A stretch of 35,426 nt of DNA, from positions 1 to 35,426 of IMG/VR virus record IMGVR_UViG_3300014502_000019. One strand, given 5' to 3'. Below, in pieces: positions 28,127-34,713 of the stretch. A program made the position numbers and the translations under genes. How positions within the stretch are numbered: the stretch's first letter is position 1; the number at the start of each line of letters is the position of its first letter. The notes under the pieces were generated by a model. It saw only the letters and a program-made list of their open reading frames with translations. It ran no database searches and was not told the origin of the DNA. This DNA comes from a virus.

Positions 28127-30952
28127 TCAGATCTCCTTCAATCCTAAAATTTTCAAAACCGATTCAGGTGCCCACCAGATTCTAGCACCACTTCCAATTG
28201 CTCCAGAACACACCCAACCCATTCCTTCCAGGAATGGTGTGATTTGCTCCGCAGAGAGCTTCGTATCTCTGGACAGCTCCTCCAGGAGAAGCCCCAATTT
28301 GTCGTTTTCTTTTCTAGGTGTCTTCTTCAGAATGGAAACAATGGAATCGGAGAGATTTGCCTTCTGAATTTGGGTCAAACCAAAATTATCAGGACCATCC
28401 AGGACCATGGGGTCATTATCGGTCGACACATCACAGGACCTTAGGACATCAGATTCACATTCTTTTACCCCTATATGTATAGCTGAAGTTATGGGACTTA
28501 GTGGTCCCAATGTCCTGCTGCCGTTCTCTGCATCACGATTTCCATTATCCAAATGGTCCTGCTTCAAAACCACCGCCGATTTAAACTTCATTCCGAACCA
28601 ATAAATCAAACCTCCAATCTTGTCTCTTTTCAATCCACGTTCTGTTAATTTCATTCCAAACAATTTTCTAGTAATCGGTGTAACGGCTTCTCCTTCTGCC
28701 TTAGCTTGAGCTTGGCACCAAACATTATAGTGTTCGAAGAGGGTTCCGGACTGAACCTTATCGTTCCAGTCAAAGGTTAGCTCACAGATGTCATCCAGGA
28801 ATCCGCCTAGAATATCCATCTCTCCACGGTACTCTTCCGTTGCCTCGATGACCTTGAGAGGCGGTTTCAGACCCTCAGACTGCCATAGTCTGCAACCTTC
28901 GACCATCCACGCCAGAATGCCTTCAGATTCAGACTCAAGCTTTTTGTTGAGATCCTTGTCTACTTCCGCGTCAGGAATGGTTACGAGGAAGGGAATGAGC
29001 CTTACACGTCTCCAGAAGGCCTTAGTGGTCTCATGGACCGTTGGCTTATGGTTCGCTATCAACCAGAGCTTGTGGCTCGGTACGAACTCCTCAAATTCTG
29101 CATACAGATGCCTTGCACGGATCTTGTCCTCACCAGTCAGTTGCTTTAGAACCGTCTCGTCGAGTCTTTTGCCTTGCTTGGCTTCGATGGCGGCCACGAT
29201 CCTACAGCCTTTCATGTCTGCTAGGTCATTCCTGACGCCTTCGGACCGCTGGACCTGGAAAGTGTCAAACTTGGCCGTCATTCCATAGAGACCGAGAACG
29301 AACAGCAGGGCATTAATGAAAGTGCTCTTACCATTCTGCCCGGTACCATAGCATAAATACCAGATTTGCTCCTTGATACTGCCAGTAAGCGTGTAACCGC
29401 ACGACTTTTGAATATACCTTATAAGCTCTTGATCTCCTCCGAAAATCCTTTGAATCAGCGCATTCCAATAGGGAGCTTCTGCTCCTGGATTATAATCAAT
29501 TTCAAGTGCCTTTGTGATCAGATCTTCATGCCGGTGTTCTTGCAGTCGGCATGACCTCAGATCGAGCGTCCCATTTCTACAGTTCAAAAGCCAAGGATCT
29601 TGATCTAATTCTTTTGGGGAAATGGCAAGGTAGCCTTTTGCCAGATCAAGCATAGCGTCAATCTTGCCTCTCGACGCAGATACCAGGGCCCAACCGCCAA
29701 CCTCCCTGGATTTCTCTTTGCTTGGCGCGGTGGCGGCCTCTACGAAGATTGTCTTTGCTACTTCGATAGCTCGATTCTTAGACTCGTTGCTTTCATCAAT
29801 CTCCCAATACCTTCCATTCCATACAATCCATTTTTTCCATAATTGGCAGAACCTCATATCTTCGCCTTGGATATTGACAAGGCGCTCAGCATTTCCAATA
29901 TCAGTTAAGCTATGATCATCATACGAAATGGGGAACCGCAGAGGAGCTTTCTTTTCTTGTTTAGGCAGGTCCTCAGCCTTGATCAGACCCTTCTTGATTG
30001 CATACTCCTTCGTCTTCTGGAGCACTTCAGGGTCTCGGAGCGAGCCTTTACCGGCATCTTCCCATCTTACTAACCCTGCTTCGCAGGCCAACCAGGTCCA
30101 GGCGTCGCCGCCTTTCTTCAGGCCATTGTGCATGTAGGCATAGCAGCCCATCCCTGGGTGAACCACTAGATTGTGTCCAGTGGTGCTGTTTAAGATAGGG
30201 TGAGCCCCCATGAGCTGATCGCCGGAACGTTCGAACCCCGACGTGTTGATGACATCGAGAATGTCGAGTTTAGGTAGCCCTTGTCCCTTACAGGCCGCTT
30301 CCATTTTTGCCCAAACATCATTTAGATCCTGCGCAGGTTCAACGCACTCACTGCATATAATCTGCTCTAACTCGGCCTGTCTCTCCTGTAGTTCCATAGG
30401 AAACACATCTAGGAACCAACCCGTGAACGTGAAATGCCTAGGACCATCTTCATAGATCTCTAGGGAATTGCACTTAGGCGCATCTGGCTTTGCTGCCTTG
30501 ATATGCTCCCAGATCTCGCTGGGTAGCTTCCCAGGATCTTGCCCTTCTGAATAGATCGAATCCTTTCCTTCTGGCAACTTCGCGTAGATCCAGACATGGA
30601 ATCCAGTCTGAGAAGGCGTGATCTCTGAATAGCTGTTCAGCTTCTTCAGAAGTTCCAGAGCCCATTCTGAGACCCATCCAGTGATAGGATCTCGGCAGCA
30701 GTCCAAGTCCAAACCAATTATCTGCTTGTCTCCTCGACCTGGCTCACGGGCTATGATGAAGCCCAGGCCGTCAAATCCCTGACCATTTCGCTTGAGGACC
30801 TCACAGGCTTCCTGATAGGTAATCCAGCCATCTGGAACGTTCCAACCTTTTGGATTGCTATATTGATCACAAGGTTTTTTGCCATGTCGTAGGACCCAAT
30901 GTCGAGCATAGCCAAGCCCCCCCGGACACCTGGCGGGAATAGAGGCGCTCAT
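28127..30952 (-). CDS. Primase-helicase (PrimPol-like plus SF3 helicase)
   Basis: 941 residues. The N-terminal domain (about 1-200) is PrimPol-like: IIGLDLDCC with Asp82/Asp84, ITPSQTGFHVWIYA with His119, and LEIYEDGPRHFTFTG with Arg172. A linker and D5_N-like region (about 350-500) follows. The SF3 helicase has Walker A GTGQNGKST (536-544), an acidic IVAAIEAKQG segment, and a sensor/arginine segment in LWLIANHKPTVHETTKAFWR and RVRLIPF. The C-terminal 140 residues look like a winged-helix region. It would prime and unwind viral DNA, making the virus largely self-sufficient in initiation. No separate DNA polymerase was seen in the window. Confidence 0.88.
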   Translation of the reverse strand: MSASIPARCPGGLGYARHWVLRHGKKPCDQYSNPKGWNVPDGWITYQEACEVLKRNGQGFDGLGFIIAREPGRGDKQIIGLDLDCCRDPITGWVSEWALELLKKLNSYSEITPSQTGFHVWIYAKLPEGKDSIYSEGQDPGKLPSEIWEHIKAAKPDAPKCNSLEIYEDGPRHFTFTGWFLDVFPMELQERQAELEQIICSECVEPAQDLNDVWAKMEAACKGQGLPKLDILDVINTSGFERSGDQLMGAHPILNSTTGHNLVVHPGMGCYAYMHNGLKKGGDAWTWLACEAGLVRWEDAGKGSLRDPEVLQKTKEYAIKKGLIKAEDLPKQEKKAPLRFPISYDDHSLTDIGNAERLVNIQGEDMRFCQLWKKWIVWNGRYWEIDESNESKNRAIEVAKTIFVEAATAPSKEKSREVGGWALVSASRGKIDAMLDLAKGYLAISPKELDQDPWLLNCRNGTLDLRSCRLQEHRHEDLITKALEIDYNPGAEAPYWNALIQRIFGGDQELIRYIQKSCGYTLTGSIKEQIWYLCYGTGQNGKSTFINALLFVLGLYGMTAKFDTFQVQRSEGVRNDLADMKGCRIVAAIEAKQGKRLDETVLKQLTGEDKIRARHLYAEFEEFVPSHKLWLIANHKPTVHETTKAFWRRVRLIPFLVTIPDAEVDKDLNKKLESESEGILAWMVEGCRLWQSEGLKPPLKVIEATEEYRGEMDILGGFLDDICELTFDWNDKVQSGTLFEHYNVWCQAQAKAEGEAVTPITRKLFGMKLTERGLKRDKIGGLIYWFGMKFKSAVVLKQDHLDNGNRDAENGSRTLGPLSPITSAIHIGVKECESDVLRSCDVSTDNDPMVLDGPDNFGLTQIQKANLSDSIVSILKKTPRKENDKLGLLLEELSRDTKLSAEQITPFLEGMGWVCSGAIGSGARIWWAPESVLKILGLKEI

Positions 30953-31086
30953 GGCGAAGGGTACTCCTCAGACCGAAGGCAGCTTTCACAATCGCCCCGG
31001 CAACATGGTTGCCCACTTTCATTCTCTTTTTTATCCTCTGGATCATCAAGAATCCGGCGCGAGGCTTCGTAACAATAGGATGTCAA
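30949..31086 (-). CDS. Cys-rich miniprotein, 45 residues, TTG start
   Basis: TTG 31086 overlaps the HNH gene stop (TTGA), and its TGA overlaps the primase start (ATGA). Both are the coupling style used throughout this operon. AAGGCGG lies upstream. The product, MTSYCYEASRRILDDPEDKK, then ESGQPCCRGDCESCLRSEEY, has four clustered cysteines (C-C-x3-C-x2-C) that could bind zinc or an iron-sulfur cluster. An iron-sulfur accessory to primase is a speculation. Coding in this frame is preferred over a longer basic frame that overlaps it. Confidence 0.5.
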   Translation of the reverse strand: MTSYCYEASRRILDDPEDKKENESGQPCCRGDCESCLRSEEYPSP

Positions 31087-31382
31087 TGATACCGCCTTCT
31101 AGCCAGGTTCTCTTCCGGCGTGACCAACTCAAGATTAGCCATCCTGTTGTCCAGGCAGTCACCGTTGAGATGATCGACTTGAATTCCTGACGGTGCATTC
31201 GTCAAAAATCTGTGCAAATAAATCGCGATGACCTTTCGCTTGCCGTTTATCTTGACGGTCGTCGTTCTTGCGGCATAATGATCCGGTTTGCAATAGCGAG
31301 CATGCCAATGATACATGTCGATCCTTGGAAGGTCCTTAGCGTCGATGAGGGTCACGTAGCCATTGGATAGCGGGAATTCCAT
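31083..31382 (-). CDS. HNH endonuclease
   Basis: 99 residues from ATG 31382, chosen because GAGG lies six bases upstream; an in-phase GTG at 31394 adds four residues but lacks a site. The beta-rich N-terminal part (LSNGYVTLIDAKDLPRIDMY) precedes the HNH core, IYLHRFLTNAPSGIQVDHLN and then DNRMANLELVTPEENLARRR. The core has the H-R, V-D-H-L-N-G and N-R motifs of HNH_3 enzymes. It may be a free-standing homing nuclease or a nicking enzyme for replication or packaging. Location is two genes before the primase. Confidence 0.78.
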   Translation of the reverse strand: MEFPLSNGYVTLIDAKDLPRIDMYHWHARYCKPDHYAARTTTVKINGKRKVIAIYLHRFLTNAPSGIQVDHLNGDCLDNRMANLELVTPEENLARRRYH

Positions 31383-31390
31383 GCTCTCCC

Positions 31391-31651
31391 TCACAGGCTG
31401 CTTAATGCCGCTCGATGCTCGCCGTCAACCTTCGACAGTGCCACCCGAAGGCCGATCATCTTCCATAATTGGGCAGAGAGCGTCTTAGGCGTCTCAACGA
31501 CATGGCCATTGATGCAAGCCAGAATGATGTCCTTGTCATCTGGCTCGATGATGTCTTCCAGTATACCGATGATCAGGCTGCCATCCGGAAGTCGGACCGC
31601 GTCGCCTTCTGAAGGTAAGAGCGAGATACTATCAGAAACTTGTGAGGCCAT
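31391..31651 (-). CDS. Hypothetical early protein, 86 residues
   Basis: It begins MASQVSDSISLLPSEGDAVR, then a beta-hairpin-like LPDGSLIIGILEDIIEPDDK and an SAQLWKMIGLRVALSK helix. The ATG directly follows the stop of the small membrane protein gene, with GGTGGAT upstream. Function not recognised. Confidence 0.55.
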   Translation of the reverse strand: MASQVSDSISLLPSEGDAVRLPDGSLIIGILEDIIEPDDKDIILACINGHVVETPKTLSAQLWKMIGLRVALSKVDGEHRAALSSL

Positions 31652-31771
31652 TCAGATCCACCCCAGCCAAAATATAGCCACAAGCCAGGCAATGCACCCC
31701 GCAAGAACGAGAATGATAATGGCCTCGGTGCCTATGATGCTTTCTGCGGTAGCCATTCGATTAGTGGCCAT
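31652..31771 (-). CDS. Single-pass membrane miniprotein, 39 residues
   Basis: It starts with MATNRMATAESIIG, and then a hydrophobic helix TEAIIILVLAGCIAWLVAIF followed by WLGWI. Its start context GGAGGCCTAGAGTATGGC is identical to that of the next gene upstream. It is abutted by neighbours on both sides. Such early membrane peptides often act in exclusion or membrane signalling, but no function can be assigned. Confidence 0.6.
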   Translation of the reverse strand: MATNRMATAESIIGTEAIIILVLAGCIAWLVAIFWLGWI

Positions 31772-31774
31772 ACT

Positions 31775-32104
31775 CTAGGCCTCCTTCCACGCTCTATTGA
31801 TCAATAGTTTCAGTGTGTTATTCGGTGAATTTGCTCCCGGGCCATTCACCGCAATGTTCATCTTTTCCGGTTCTGTTTTCTGATCTTTTCTTCTTGCATA
31901 GATCAATATTTCATTCGTTGGCAACACTTCGCAAGATATGATAAGGCCATCTGCTTTCTTTGCGGTTTCGATATCAATTTCTGCTATCATTTTGCGACGT
32001 TCTCCAGTTGGTCGCATGTATTGTATTATTTCAATCTCATTCGGTTTCTTGTCCGCGTGAATATTGTCTATATCATACGGGCGACCATCTGGCGCGATTG
32101 CCAT
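31775..32104 (-). CDS. Hypothetical early protein, 109 residues
   Basis: It begins MAIAPDGRPYDIDNIHADKK, with beta-like segments NEIEIIQYMRPTGERRKMIA and LIISCEVLPTNEILIYARRK, and an N-G-P-G-A-N-S-P-N-N loop before a C-terminal helix. Ideal GGAGG site. Unrecognised. It lies between the winged-helix regulator and the membrane miniprotein, so it is expressed early with them. Confidence 0.55.
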   Translation of the reverse strand: MAIAPDGRPYDIDNIHADKKPNEIEIIQYMRPTGERRKMIAEIDIETAKKADGLIISCEVLPTNEILIYARRKDQKTEPEKMNIAVNGPGANSPNNTLKLLINRAWKEA

Positions 32105-32107
32105 ACT

Positions 32108-32353
32108 CTAGGCCTCCAACTTCGTGTACCGTCGCGCAAAACTCAAGCCTTCCGGGGTGGCAAAATAAATCCCGTCGGATGGATCTGTCAGAAAACCGCG
32201 ATCAATGAGTTCCTTAAGGTGATGCTTGAGACTCATAAAGTTCAAATTGGACTGATAAACGATTTGCGTCTTGTTCGCGCCACCCTTTGCGGCGACTAAA
32301 ATGTCTCGCTGAATAGCGAGCCGATCACGCTTTGTGTATTTTAGATCTGCCAT
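32108..32353 (-). CDS. Archaeal winged-helix transcription regulator
   Basis: 81 residues from ATG 32353; an in-phase TTG at 32371 is less well placed. YTKRDRLAIQRDILVAAKGG, then ANKTQIVYQSNLNFMSLKHH and LKELIDRGFL follow the common archaeal small wHTH plan K-T-x-I-V-Y-x-x-N-L-N-F. A wing (GIYFATPEGLSFARRY) completes the domain. It is the first gene of the long early operon. An 11-bp inverted repeat and a TATATAT element lie just upstream, so self-regulation is likely. Confidence 0.75.
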   Translation of the reverse strand: MADLKYTKRDRLAIQRDILVAAKGGANKTQIVYQSNLNFMSLKHHLKELIDRGFLTDPSDGIYFATPEGLSFARRYTKLEA

Positions 32354-32369
32354 TCCTTTCACCTTCTCC

Positions 32370-32490
32370 AAGAATGGCCGATCCGGAACCTAGATCCGAA
32401 GGCTATATATGCAACTTTCGAGCATATTAGCTATCGGTCGGGGGACTCTTCACACTTTCTGAGGGCGAGAAGGATTCACCGGCCATTCTT
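32370..32490. repeat. 11-bp inverted repeat bracketing the early promoter
   Basis: AAGAATGGCCG (32370-32380) and CGGCCATTCTT (32480-32490) are perfect arms 99 bases apart. The left arm overlaps the predicted start site of the early operon, consistent with an operator pair. Confidence 0.6.
32404..32410 (-). promoter_or_regulatory. TATA element of the early operon
   Basis: TATATAT is the only good TATA sequence in the 246-base gap before the wHTH gene. It predicts a start near 32378, with a leader of about 25 bases before ATG 32353. Confidence 0.45.
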
Positions 32491-32578
32491 AATTATGATT
32501 CGTTCCTATGTTACATTACTTTCTGCGTCTTGTTTTCTGTACTTATAATTCTTTTTCTTATGATTATGGTAAAGGAGG

Positions 32579-32601
32579 AGGGCGAAAGTAATATTCGCCC
32601 T
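32579..32601 (-). terminator. Hairpin at the end of the two-gene leftward operon
   Basis: AGGGCGAA and TTCGCCCT are perfect 8-bp arms with a 7-base loop, overlapping the stop codon of the 59-residue gene. No long T tract follows on the minus strand, so it may be a transcript-end or stability element. Confidence 0.5.
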
Positions 32602-32779
32602 AAGCTACTCCAAACTCCCTTTTCAATTGGGCATCGATTGCTTTGATCTGATCGATGATAGTCAATGGATCACTGCCTTTTATGCCAATCTCCCAGGCAT
32701 AGCCGCCCTTTTGTCCTTTCTCTACCTTAATATTGTAGGGCTCAGGGTTTGGGCCCTGTATATGCTGTACTTGTTCCAT
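32600..32779 (-). CDS. Hypothetical protein, 59 residues
   Basis: ATG 32779 overlaps the preceding stop (TGATG). It begins MEQVQHIQGPNPEPYNIKVE, then GYAWEIGIKGSDPLTIIDQI and AIDAQLKREFGVA. This gives a beta segment followed by an amphipathic helix, a small alpha/beta module. It has no recognised family. It is the second gene of a short operon facing the AbrB-like gene, so likely among the first expressed. Confidence 0.58.
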   Translation of the reverse strand: MEQVQHIQGPNPEPYNIKVEKGQKGGYAWEIGIKGSDPLTIIDQIKAIDAQLKREFGVA

Positions 32780-32913
32780 CAATACCTCTTGTCATTGTCA
32801 TGACTATAATTCAGTACATCTTTGGACTGGAATCGTTTCAATGCTTCTGCATTTTCGCTCGTTTCCTCGAGCCCCAATTTCTCCAGGATCTTTCTCTCTT
32901 GATAATTTGCCAT
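32779..32913 (-). CDS. Hypothetical protein, 44 residues
   Basis: ATG 32913 has AAGGTGAG upstream. It reads MANYQERKILEKLGLEETSE, then NAEALKRFQSKDVLNYSHDN, a charged helical protein. It heads the short operon downstream of the divergent promoter. Function unknown. Confidence 0.55.
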   Translation of the reverse strand: MANYQERKILEKLGLEETSENAEALKRFQSKDVLNYSHDNDKRY

Positions 32914-32943
32914 CTTATTACTCACCTTCTTGATTAGAGGGAT

Positions 32944-32998
32944 GACCGAGAGGCGTGAAAGGAGTTAGGAGGATGGGGTGATTGAGCGCCCCTCGGTC
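32944..32998 (-). other. Long hairpin in the leader of the short leftward operon
   Basis: GACCGAGAGGCG (32944-32955) pairs with CGCCCCTCGGTC (32987-32998) at 11 of 12 positions. Read on the minus strand the 31-base loop is pyrimidine-rich and contains ATCACC and CCTCCT, which resemble the 16S rRNA tail. It could mask the downstream AAGGTGAG ribosome site or be a stand-alone structured RNA. Confidence 0.4.
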
Positions 32999-33044
32999 GC
33001 TTTTGGTATTGCCCCGAACTCCAAATTCTATGTACAACTCCTGA

Positions 33045-33052
33045 GTATAAAT
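33045..33052 (-). promoter_or_regulatory. Leftward TATA element of the divergent promoter
   Basis: On the minus strand TATTTATA adjoins the left arm of the inverted repeat and would start transcription near 33022, about 110 bases before the 44-residue gene. Confidence 0.45.
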
Positions 33053-33099
33053 AGTTTTCCTAGTTTCATTAAGTAACTAAGAGTTACTAGGAAAACTAT
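33051..33099. promoter_or_regulatory. Nested inverted-repeat operator between divergent promoters
   Basis: ATAGTTTTCCTAGT (33051-33064) and ACTAGGAAAACTAT (33086-33099) are perfect 14-bp arms. Between and partly overlapping the right arm lies a second repeat, AGTAACT-AAG-AGTTACT (33072-33088). TATA elements overlap both outer ends. The arrangement fits a switch in which a dimeric regulator controls both directions. Confidence 0.65.
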
Positions 33100-33104
33100 A
33101 AATA
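33097..33104 (+). promoter_or_regulatory. Rightward TATA element
   Basis: TATAAATA is centred about 25 bases before ATG 33126, so the AbrB-like mRNA is predicted to be leaderless. Confidence 0.6.
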
Positions 33105-33125
33105 CTGAAATGCCTATATAGGATT

Positions 33126-33305
33126 ATGCGTGCAGTGCAAGTCATGGAGAACTTGAAGAAATACAAAGTAATTGCGAAGGTATTTAGTAATGGAAAAGTG
33201 ACCTTGCCGATTGAAGTAAGGAATTACCTTGGAGTAGTCGATGGGGACTATGTTGAATTAATAGTCTCAAAGATGGATATGTCAATACCGACGGAAGATC
33301 AATAA
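33126..33305 (+). CDS. AbrB/SpoVT-like regulator
   Basis: 59 residues. VIAKVFSNGKVTLPIEVRNY, then LGVVDGDYVELIVSK is the swapped-hairpin (AbrB) DNA-binding pattern: G-K-V-T-L-P-x-E-V-R-x-x-L-G-V-x-x-G-D-x-V-E-L. The N-terminus MRAVQVMENLKK and C-terminal KMDMSIPTEDQ are short. The first ATG is used because a TATA element lies about 25 bases before it. It probably binds the adjoining palindromes to control its own cassette and the leftward genes. A solitary antitoxin-like role is the alternative, but no toxin gene is recognised next to it. Confidence 0.75.
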   Translation: MRAVQVMENLKKYKVIAKVFSNGKVTLPIEVRNYLGVVDGDYVELIVSKMDMSIPTEDQ

Positions 33306-33324
33306 TAATCACCGAATAATCCCC

Positions 33325-33347
33325 GAAGGGCGCTAGAGACGCCCTTC
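33325..33347 (+). other. Hairpin just before a ribosome site
   Basis: GAAGGGCG (33325-33332) and CGCCCTTC (33340-33347) form an 8-bp stem with a 7-base loop. AAGGAG (33348-33353) of the next gene follows at once. It may attenuate, protect or process the transcript between regulator and exported-protein genes. Confidence 0.5.
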
Positions 33348-33359
33348 AAGGAGCTTTGT

Positions 33360-33947
33360 ATGTTAAAAGCAAACACAACATTGGCAGCTTTGGCTATAAT
33401 AGCCTTTGCTCTATCAGGAATGGCAAGTGCAAACTTGGGATTCAGTATCAGTATGGGCAGTGGAGCAACCACGTTCACAGACAATATGAACTTTGGTCCT
33501 AATACCTTCCAGCAGAATACGGGTACTACGTTCTCCAAGACTATCGGCATTGGCTCAGATCCCGCCGCTGGATTCTGTCACGGCTGGACAAATAACCAAG
33601 GCACCTTATCTGGACAGGCAATGTATCAGATGACTAATGGACAAATCCAGGCCCAGAGCCAATTTGATCAAGGTTCTGCCACTGCTCAGATGCAATTCCA
33701 AGACACCGGCGCGAAATTGATGCTTATTAGTGGCACCCAATCCGGTGACGATGTAAACAACGTGTGGACAAATGCCTGGACCACGAATTACAATGGGGTC
33801 ACTTCCTCATCTAGCGCAAACTGGCAATGGCAGAACGCGCAGGTTATCAATGGCATAACGATGGACAGGTCAACTGATACAATGTCCACTCAGTTCTATC
33901 TGGCGAGCCCAATTGTGACGCCTCTGACCAGACTACTGTTCGCTTAG
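33360..33947 (+). CDS. Exported protein 1, 195 residues
   Basis: A signal peptide at 1-24 (TLAALAIIAFALSGMASA) is followed by a mature part rich in Gln, Ser, Thr, Asn and Gly with alternating polar/apolar strands: GFSISMGSGATTFTDNMNFG, NGQIQAQSQFDQGSATAQMQ, SSSSANWQWQNAQVINGITM. This composition suggests an extracellular beta-solenoid or fibre-like protein. AAGGAG lies six bases before the ATG. First of four exported products in the cassette. No family recognised. One Cys is in GFCHGW. Confidence 0.7.
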   Translation: MLKANTTLAALAIIAFALSGMASANLGFSISMGSGATTFTDNMNFGPNTFQQNTGTTFSKTIGIGSDPAAGFCHGWTNNQGTLSGQAMYQMTNGQIQAQSQFDQGSATAQMQFQDTGAKLMLISGTQSGDDVNNVWTNAWTTNYNGVTSSSSANWQWQNAQVINGITMDRSTDTMSTQFYLASPIVTPLTRLLFA

Positions 33948-33959
33948 AAGGGCTTAGTC

Positions 33960-34211
33960 ATGAAAAAGGCAATTTGCGTAATGGTAGCATCAATAGCAAC
34001 GTTGGCACTGATGGGAATGAGTTGCGCTATGGATATGTCACCGAATGATGCCGCGTTTGGCAACGGAGGAAGCGATCCAGGATTTACCCCCGGAGACAAT
34101 AGCGCGGCTAACAATATCAACGATGCCTTTCCGGGCATCATAGGCGGTGACTATGGCAACGATGATAGCGTGGTAGATGATGGATTTGATACGAGCGACG
34201 GGGGATGGTAG
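33960..34211 (+). CDS. Exported acidic protein 2, 83 residues
   Basis: Signal peptide MKKAICVMVASIATLALMGM, with a cleavage region at S-C-A-M; the cysteine there might also be lipidated. The mature part is short, glycine/aspartate-rich and acidic: NGGSDPGFTPGDNSAANNIN, GDYGNDDSVVDDGFDTSDGG. It is probably unstructured or calcium-binding outside the cell. It lies 12 bases after exported protein 1 with AAGGG upstream. Confidence 0.65.
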   Translation: MKKAICVMVASIATLALMGMSCAMDMSPNDAAFGNGGSDPGFTPGDNSAANNINDAFPGIIGGDYGNDDSVVDDGFDTSDGGW

Positions 34212-34252
34212 ACGTCCCACGCGCTTTCTTTTCTTTTTAGGAGGATAAATAA

Positions 34253-34399
34253 ATGGTAATCAGCATTCGACCAAGCACGGTTAATCTCAGGAAACGGATG
34301 GGCCTAATTACCCAAAGAAGAGCAGGTCATAACCCAGAAAAAGGAATCAAAATTGAGATGGATAGACCAAAAGTATTTGAGGAATCTAATCATAGGTAA
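34253..34399 (+). CDS. Basic cytoplasmic miniprotein, 48 residues
   Basis: AGGAGGA six bases before the ATG makes the start firm. It begins MVISIRPSTVNLRKRMGLIT and continues QRRAGHNPEKGIKIEMDRPK. It is basic, with no signal peptide, and the only gene of the rightward cassette besides the regulator whose product stays inside. It could bind nucleic acid. Function unknown. Confidence 0.58.
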   Translation: MVISIRPSTVNLRKRMGLITQRRAGHNPEKGIKIEMDRPKVFEESNHR

Positions 34400-34416
34400 G
34401 TAACAGAGGTAAGTAT

Positions 34417-34713
34417 ATGAGAAACGTATTAGTCGTGTTGGCCATCGCAGCCCTTCTAGTGCCCGCGATGGGATTGAATCAGGTACAAACATCCTGGCTA
34501 GATGGCGTAAATAACGGATATCAATTGGGTGTCCTCGCATGGCAAGCCAGAGGTAACCAGACCGCCGCTGACTTATATAATGCTCAAGTGGACAAGTTGA
34601 ATGCCCTGTTCAAGGTCACGATGAATGAGACAGACTATAAAGTCAATGAACTGGGCCATATCCATCCGATCGTCACACAATCTGATCTGCCTGAGTTTTT
34701 GAGGTCTACATGA
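34417..34713 (+). CDS. Exported protein 3, 98 residues
   Basis: Signal peptide at 1-19 (MRNVLVVLAIAALLVPAMG). The mature 79 residues are helical: NQVQTSWLDGVNNGYQLGVL, TAADLYNAQVDKLNALFKVT. GHIHPIV lies near the C-terminus. GAGGT precedes the ATG, and the stop overlaps the next start (ATGA), so it is co-translated with exported protein 4. The two may work as a pair. Confidence 0.68.
   Translation: MRNVLVVLAIAALLVPAMGLNQVQTSWLDGVNNGYQLGVLAWQARGNQTAADLYNAQVDKLNALFKVTMNETDYKVNELGHIHPIVTQSDLPEFLRST

Noticed and set aside
27825-28367. 180-residue plus-strand open frame
   Set aside because: It lies antisense to three minus-strand genes with good starts, has a low-complexity Phe/Ser-rich product and no ribosome site.
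30867-31049. 60-residue basic open frame overlapping the primase start
   Set aside because: It overlaps the primase gene by 86 bases in another frame and has no ribosome site. The Cys-rich frame in the same place has exact four-base couplings to both neighbours.
33126-33305. AbrB-like protein as antitoxin of a toxin-antitoxin pair
   Set aside because: The following genes encode exported proteins and no PIN, RelE, MazF or similar toxin pattern is present next to it.
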